From the NCBI GenBank assembly GCA_028281985.1, contig JANQIU010000136.1, positions 1 through 40,662 of the forward strand: DNA of 40,662 nt. Direction: 5' to 3'. How positions within the stretch are numbered: the stretch's first letter is position 1; every line of letters begins with the position of its first letter. A model generated the notes under the pieces. The model did not search any database and was not told where the DNA came from. It saw only the letters and a program-made list of their open reading frames with translations. This document shows, in pieces, positions 36,571 through 40,662 of this stretch. A program made the translations under genes and the position numbers. This DNA comes from Alphaproteobacteria bacterium. Its GTDB lineage: Bacteria; Pseudomonadota; Alphaproteobacteria; DSM-16000; Inquilinaceae.

Positions 36571-37554
36571 TTACTGGGCCAGGAGGCCGCTCTCTTCGAA
36601 GTACCGGGACGCGCCGTCATGCAACGGCGCCGACAAGGCATCGTTTGCCATCGCTTCCGGCGTCAACGTCGAGTAGGCCGGGTGCAGGCGCTTGAAGTCG
36701 TCGAAGTTCTCGAACACCGACGAGACGATCGTGTAGACGGCCTCTTCCGACAGCGCGGTAGAGGTCACGAACGTGGCCTTCGGGCCGAAGGTCGTGACGT
36801 CGTCCGGGTTGCCGGCATACATGCCGCCGGGGATCGTCGAGTAGGCATAGAACGGGTTGGCGTCGATCAGTTCGCTGACGATGTCGCCTTCGACCGGAAC
36901 GATGACCGTTTCGCAGCTCGTGGTGGCTTCCTGGATCGAGCCGTTCGGATGGCCGACCGTGAACACCATCACGTCGAAGTTGTTGTCGCACAGCGCCTGG
37001 CTCTGCTCATTCGACGCCAGTTCGGACACCTGGGCGAAGTCGTCGAACGTCCAACCATAGGCTTCCATGAGGACTTCCATGGTGGCCCGCTGGCCGGAAC
37101 CCGGGTTGCCGACATTGACGCGCTTGCCGACCAGGTCTTCGAAGCTGGCGACACCGGCGTCGGCCCGGGCGATCACCGTGAACGGCTCGCCATGCACCGA
37201 GAACACAGCCCGCAGGTCGTCGAAAGCACCCTGGCCGTCGAACTGCACCAGGCCGTTCAGCGCATTGAACTGCACGTCGGACTGGACCACGCCCATGTCC
37301 AGCTCGCCATTGCGGATGGCGTTGACGTTGAAGACGGATCCGCCGGTGCTTTCCACCGACACGCGGACGCCGTGATCGGCGCGACCGGCATTCACCAGGC
37401 GCTGGATGGCGCCCCCGGTCGGGTAGTAGACGCCGGTGACACCACCGGTGCCGATGACGACGAACTGTTCCTGCGCGTCGGCCGGGCTGCTGCCCGCACC
37501 GGCAGCGCCCAGGGCGACGACGGCGGCAGCCGTCAGTACCGTCAACTGCTTCAT
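36571..37554 (-). CDS. TAXI family TRAP transporter solute-binding protein
   Basis: Signal peptide; FVVIGTGGVTGVYYPTGGAIQRLVNAG, VESTGGSVFNVNAIRNGELDMGVVQSD. Confidence 0.93.
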   Translation of the reverse strand: MKQLTVLTAAAVVALGAAGAGSSPADAQEQFVVIGTGGVTGVYYPTGGAIQRLVNAGRADHGVRVSVESTGGSVFNVNAIRNGELDMGVVQSDVQFNALNGLVQFDGQGAFDDLRAVFSVHGEPFTVIARADAGVASFEDLVGKRVNVGNPGSGQRATMEVLMEAYGWTFDDFAQVSELASNEQSQALCDNNFDVMVFTVGHPNGSIQEATTSCETVIVPVEGDIVSELIDANPFYAYSTIPGGMYAGNPDDVTTFGPKATFVTSTALSEEAVYTIVSSVFENFDDFKRLHPAYSTLTPEAMANDALSAPLHDGASRYFEESGLLAQ

Positions 37555-38071
37555 ATGCCTCCTCCGTTCCTCGAGGTCAGGTTTCTAGAATGGTTCGTGC
37601 CGATCCGGCGGGGTGGCCGGTCGACCGGGTTTGCAACCCGTTGTTTGTTGGAGCCTTCAGGAAAGCTCTCAATCCTCCCGTTCCAGGCGGTTGCGCCCAC
37701 CCTCAGTTCGGTGGCGGGACGGCCTGGCTTGCGCCGGCCGCTGGCCCCGGGGTCACTTTTGAACCCGGGCCGACTATGCCCATGCCAGCGGGTAGCCGTC
37801 AACGCGCACCACTTCGCGACCGCGGCCGACCCGCTGCGTGGCCGGGTCGGCAAGCCATTTGCCCAAGGCAAACCCGCAAACAGACTTTCACAAAAACAGT
37901 CGGTTTTCTTCAGGTCCCGGACCACGCCTTGCCCTAATCACCGGCGCCTCACGGGTCGCGGGCCGCCGACGGCACCCTTCTCCGGCATCTGCGCCGGAAA
38001 GGCGTGCCGCTTCCGGCCATTTCGCCATGACGCGATCGAGATTACCGCAGCCGCATCACGGGAGACGACCG

Positions 38072-38731
38072 ATGCAACTCAGACTGGGCGACATTGCCCC
38101 CGATTTCTCCGCCCGGACCACACAGGGCACCATCCAGTTCCATGACTGGATCGGCGGTTCCTGGTGCGTCCTGTTCTCGCACCCGAAGGATTTCACGCCG
38201 GTCTGCACCACCGAGCTTGGCTACGTGGCCAAGATCAAGCCGGCATTCGATCAGCGCAACGTCAAGGTCATCGGCATCAGCGTCGACCCGGTCGAAGCCC
38301 ATGACCGTTGGGCCAAGGACATCGAGGAGACCCAGGGCGCCGCGCTGAACTACCCGCTGATCGGCGACAGCGACCTGTCGATCGCCAAGCTGTACGGGAT
38401 GCTGCCGGCGTCGGCCAATGGCGGCGCGGAAGCCCGGACGGCAGCCGACAATCAGACGGTGCGCAACGTCTACGTCATCGGCCCGGACAAGAAGATCAAG
38501 CTGATCATCACCTACCCGATGAGCACCGGGCGGAACTTCGACGAGGTGCTGCGGGTGATCGATTCCCTGCAGCTCACGGCATCGCATCAGGTGGCCACGC
38601 CGGTCAACTGGCAGGCCGGCGAAGACGTGATCATCGTCCCGGCGGTCTCCGACGAGGTTGCCCGGTCGAAGTTCCCCGAAGGCTGGAAGGCGCCCAAGCC
38701 GTATCTGCGGATCGTCCCGCAGCCGGCCTGA
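38072..38731 (+). CDS. Peroxiredoxin (1-Cys/Prx6 family)
   Basis: LRLGDIAPDFSARTTQGTIQFHDWIGGSWCVLFSHPKDFTPVCTTELGYVAK; RVIDSLQLTASHQVATPVNWQAGEDVIIVPAVSDEVARSKFPEGW. Confidence 0.95.
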   Translation: MQLRLGDIAPDFSARTTQGTIQFHDWIGGSWCVLFSHPKDFTPVCTTELGYVAKIKPAFDQRNVKVIGISVDPVEAHDRWAKDIEETQGAALNYPLIGDSDLSIAKLYGMLPASANGGAEARTAADNQTVRNVYVIGPDKKIKLIITYPMSTGRNFDEVLRVIDSLQLTASHQVATPVNWQAGEDVIIVPAVSDEVARSKFPEGWKAPKPYLRIVPQPA

Positions 38732-38772
38732 CGCCCACCCATCCGACATACAAGACACGAAGGAGATCAGAC

Positions 38773-39681
38773 ATGCTCACCCGCTATCTTCGCGGCGTCG
38801 CGCTTTGCGCGATCGTCACGGCGGCAACCCTGCCGGCCAGCGCCGAAGACTATGCCAACCCGGACCTGCTGATGACGGTGGACGCCCTGGCCAGCGCGGC
38901 GGCCGTCTCACAGCGGACCGGTGAGGTCACCTATGGCGAAAGCGCCGTCGTCATCGATGTTCGCCCGGCAGCCGCCTATGGAGACGGCCACATCCCGGGC
39001 GCCCTGCAGATGGACCCGGATGCCGTCGCCGACCCGAACTCGCCGGTGCCGGGAGACCTGCGGCCGGTCGCCGATCTGGCGGACCTGTTCGCGGGTCTGG
39101 GGATCTCGCCGGAGACCGAGGTCATCCTCTACGATGATCGCGGCGGCTTCCATGCGGCCCGGGTGTTCTGGGTGCTGGAGTATCTGGGGCACCGCAATGT
39201 CAGGATGATCGACGGCGGCATCCAGGCCTGGGTGGCCGACGGCAATACGGTCGAGACCGGCGCCGCGCCGACCGGCATCACGCCCGGCCAGTTCGCCCCG
39301 GCCGTCACCCCGCGCCGGTTCGCCAGCGCCGACTGGATCCTGGAACGCCAGGACGATGCGGAAACCGTCGTGATCGACGTGCGGCCGACGCATATGTACG
39401 CCGAAGGCCACATCCCGTGGGCCCAGAACATCCCCTGGAGCCAGAACCTGGAAGACGACCTGACGATGCGGACCGCCGAGGAACTGCGGGCGCATTTCGA
39501 GGCGCTTGGGGTGACCCCGGACGACAACATCGTCGTGCACTGCCAAAACGGCCTTGCGTCGGCGCACAGCTACTTCGCGCTGCGTCTGCTCGGCTACCCG
39601 CAGGTTCGGACCTATCACCGGTCCTGGGTCGAGTGGGGGTCGGCCGGTGACCTGCCGGTCGCCACTGCCGACGCCGGATGA
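38773..39681 (+). CDS. Exported tandem-rhodanese sulfurtransferase
   Basis: Signal peptide MLTRYLRGVALCAIVTAATLPASA; two rhodanese repeats (VVIDVRPAAAYGDGHIPGA, VVIDVRPTHMYAEGHIPWA); active-site loop HCQNGLAS; SD aaggag upstream. Confidence 0.92.
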   Translation: MLTRYLRGVALCAIVTAATLPASAEDYANPDLLMTVDALASAAAVSQRTGEVTYGESAVVIDVRPAAAYGDGHIPGALQMDPDAVADPNSPVPGDLRPVADLADLFAGLGISPETEVILYDDRGGFHAARVFWVLEYLGHRNVRMIDGGIQAWVADGNTVETGAAPTGITPGQFAPAVTPRRFASADWILERQDDAETVVIDVRPTHMYAEGHIPWAQNIPWSQNLEDDLTMRTAEELRAHFEALGVTPDDNIVVHCQNGLASAHSYFALRLLGYPQVRTYHRSWVEWGSAGDLPVATADAG

Positions 39682-39704
39682 TGTAGAGTGGCGTTCCGCC
39701 GTTT

Positions 39705-39737
39705 CCGCCCGCCCGGTGCATCCAACCGGGCGGGCGG
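39705..39737. terminator. Perfect 13-bp GC hairpin between rhodanese and MBL genes
   Basis: ccgcccgcccggt / gcatcca / accgggcgggcgg. Confidence 0.65.
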
Positions 39738-39776
39738 GTCGGCACCCGCCGGCTTCGGCCAGGAGATTGCCGTGCC

Positions 39777-40487
39777 ATGATGTTTCACCAGCTCTTCGAC
39801 GATGTCTCCTGCACCTACACCTACCTGATCGGGCGGCGGCGGGGCGGCGAGGCGCTGATCATCGACCCGGTCAAGGAGCGCATTGCCGATTACCTGGCGC
39901 TGCTGGAAACCTACGACCTGAAGCTGGTCAAGGCGGTCGACACCCATCTGCACGCCGATCACGTGACCGCGCTGGGCGCGCTGCAGGATCAAACCGACTG
40001 CCTGACCGTGATGGGGGCGGAAACCGACGCCGACCTGGTCGCCCTGCATGTCCGTGACGGCGACCGCATCGACGTCGACGGGCTGAGCCTGACGGCGATG
40101 CACACGCCGGGACACACCCCGGATTCCTACAGCTTCCTGCTGGACGACAGGGTGTTCACCGGCGACACGCTGCTGATCCGGGGCACCGGTCGCACCGATT
40201 TCCAGGGCGGCAGCCCGGCGGCGCAATACCATTCGCTGTTCGACCGCCTGTTGCGTCTGGACGAGGCGACGAAGGTGTTCCCCGGCCACGACTACAAGGG
40301 TCGGCAGGTCAGTTCGATCGGCGACGAGAAGGCGCACAATCCCCGCCTGCAGGTCGAAGGCGTCGGCGAGTATGTCGAGCTGATGAACGCGCTGGGTCTG
40401 CCGCCACCGAAGATGATGGATGTCGCCGTGCCGGCGAACCGGCGCCTGGGCCGCGCGGATGACGGCAAGCCGGCCCATCGGCAATAG
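39777..40487 (+). CDS. Metallo-beta-lactamase-fold hydrolase, persulfide dioxygenase (ETHE1)-like
   Basis: ALIIDPVKERIADYLALLETYDLKLVKAVDTHLHADHVTALGALQ; HTPGHTPDSYSFLLDDRVFTGDTLLIRGTGRTDFQGGS; VFPGHDYKGR. Confidence 0.9.
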   Translation: MMFHQLFDDVSCTYTYLIGRRRGGEALIIDPVKERIADYLALLETYDLKLVKAVDTHLHADHVTALGALQDQTDCLTVMGAETDADLVALHVRDGDRIDVDGLSLTAMHTPGHTPDSYSFLLDDRVFTGDTLLIRGTGRTDFQGGSPAAQYHSLFDRLLRLDEATKVFPGHDYKGRQVSSIGDEKAHNPRLQVEGVGEYVELMNALGLPPPKMMDVAVPANRRLGRADDGKPAHRQ

Positions 40488-40501
40488 AGCGCGACAAGGG
40501 A

Positions 40502-40662
40502 TCAGGCGGCCGCCTGATCGATCGCCGCCCCCAGCGCCGCATCAAGCTTGTCGACCAGCTCGCCGATCTGGTCTTCGGTGACGATGAAGGGCGGTGCCAG
40601 CAGGACGTGGTCACCCTGCACACCGTCGATGGTCCCGCCGTTGGGGTAGCAGATCAGCCCCC
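40502..40662 (-). CDS. Class III aminotransferase, C-terminal fragment (runs off the window)
   Basis: Translation of the minus strand: GLICYPNGGTIDGVQGDHVLLAPPFIVTEDQIGELVDKLDAALGAAIDQAAA*. Confidence 0.8.
   Translation of the reverse strand, partial: GLICYPNGGTIDGVQGDHVLLAPPFIVTEDQIGELVDKLDAALGAAIDQAAA

Noticed and set aside
37555-38071. 517-bp intergenic region with several small ORFs (e.g. 37590..37937)
   Set aside because: ORFs lack motifs and plausible start contexts; likely divergent promoter region of the TAXI SBP and peroxiredoxin genes.
35005-38145. 1046-aa plus-strand ORF antisense to the TRAP permease and TAXI SBP
   Set aside because: Lies opposite well-supported genes, has Gln/Arg/His/Asp-rich composition typical of antisense reading in GC-rich DNA, and no recognisable motif.
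1-40662. CRISPR arrays, tRNA/rRNA genes, transposons, prophage or restriction/defence systems
   Set aside because: No regularly spaced repeats, RNA gene signatures, transposase or phage motifs were seen on either strand.

Overview
High-GC alphaproteobacterial chromosomal window (Rhodospirillales-like by gene content; this is inference). It is mostly well-packed housekeeping and transport genes. Contents in order: a dipeptide/oligopeptide ABC operon with two tandem family-5 solute-binding proteins (SBPs); a PfkB sugar kinase; an Aas-type acyltransferase/acyl-ACP synthetase fusion; an RluE pseudouridine synthase next to a JmjC ribosomal oxygenase; transaldolase; a thioredoxin-fold/NHL protein; a ferric-type ABC importer; hemA (5-aminolevulinate synthase); a phasin; a duplicated cupin; a MAPEG protein; an MscS channel; MltA; a signalling island (27.6-31.4 kb); a cytochrome c; a TRAP-TAXI transporter with a UspA gene; a peroxiredoxin-rhodanese-persulfide dioxygenase-like cluster; and a truncated class III aminotransferase at the right edge. 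The most interesting region is 27.6-31.4 kb. It holds an orphan LuxR-type response regulator, a convergent Hpt protein, a small membrane protein, an uncharacterised protein with a FliM-like 'GQDDIDALFA' C-terminal tail, a 68-aa ORF whose predicted promoter implies a leaderless mRNA, and a DUF2336 protein. Two perfect and one near-perfect CtrA-type TTAA-N7-TTAA boxes lie between these genes. A second window-wide pattern is that all four SBP genes are followed within about 30 nt by a GC-rich hairpin lying before the next operon gene. No CRISPR, rRNA, tRNA, transposase or phage genes were recognised. All calls are by reading; no database search was run.
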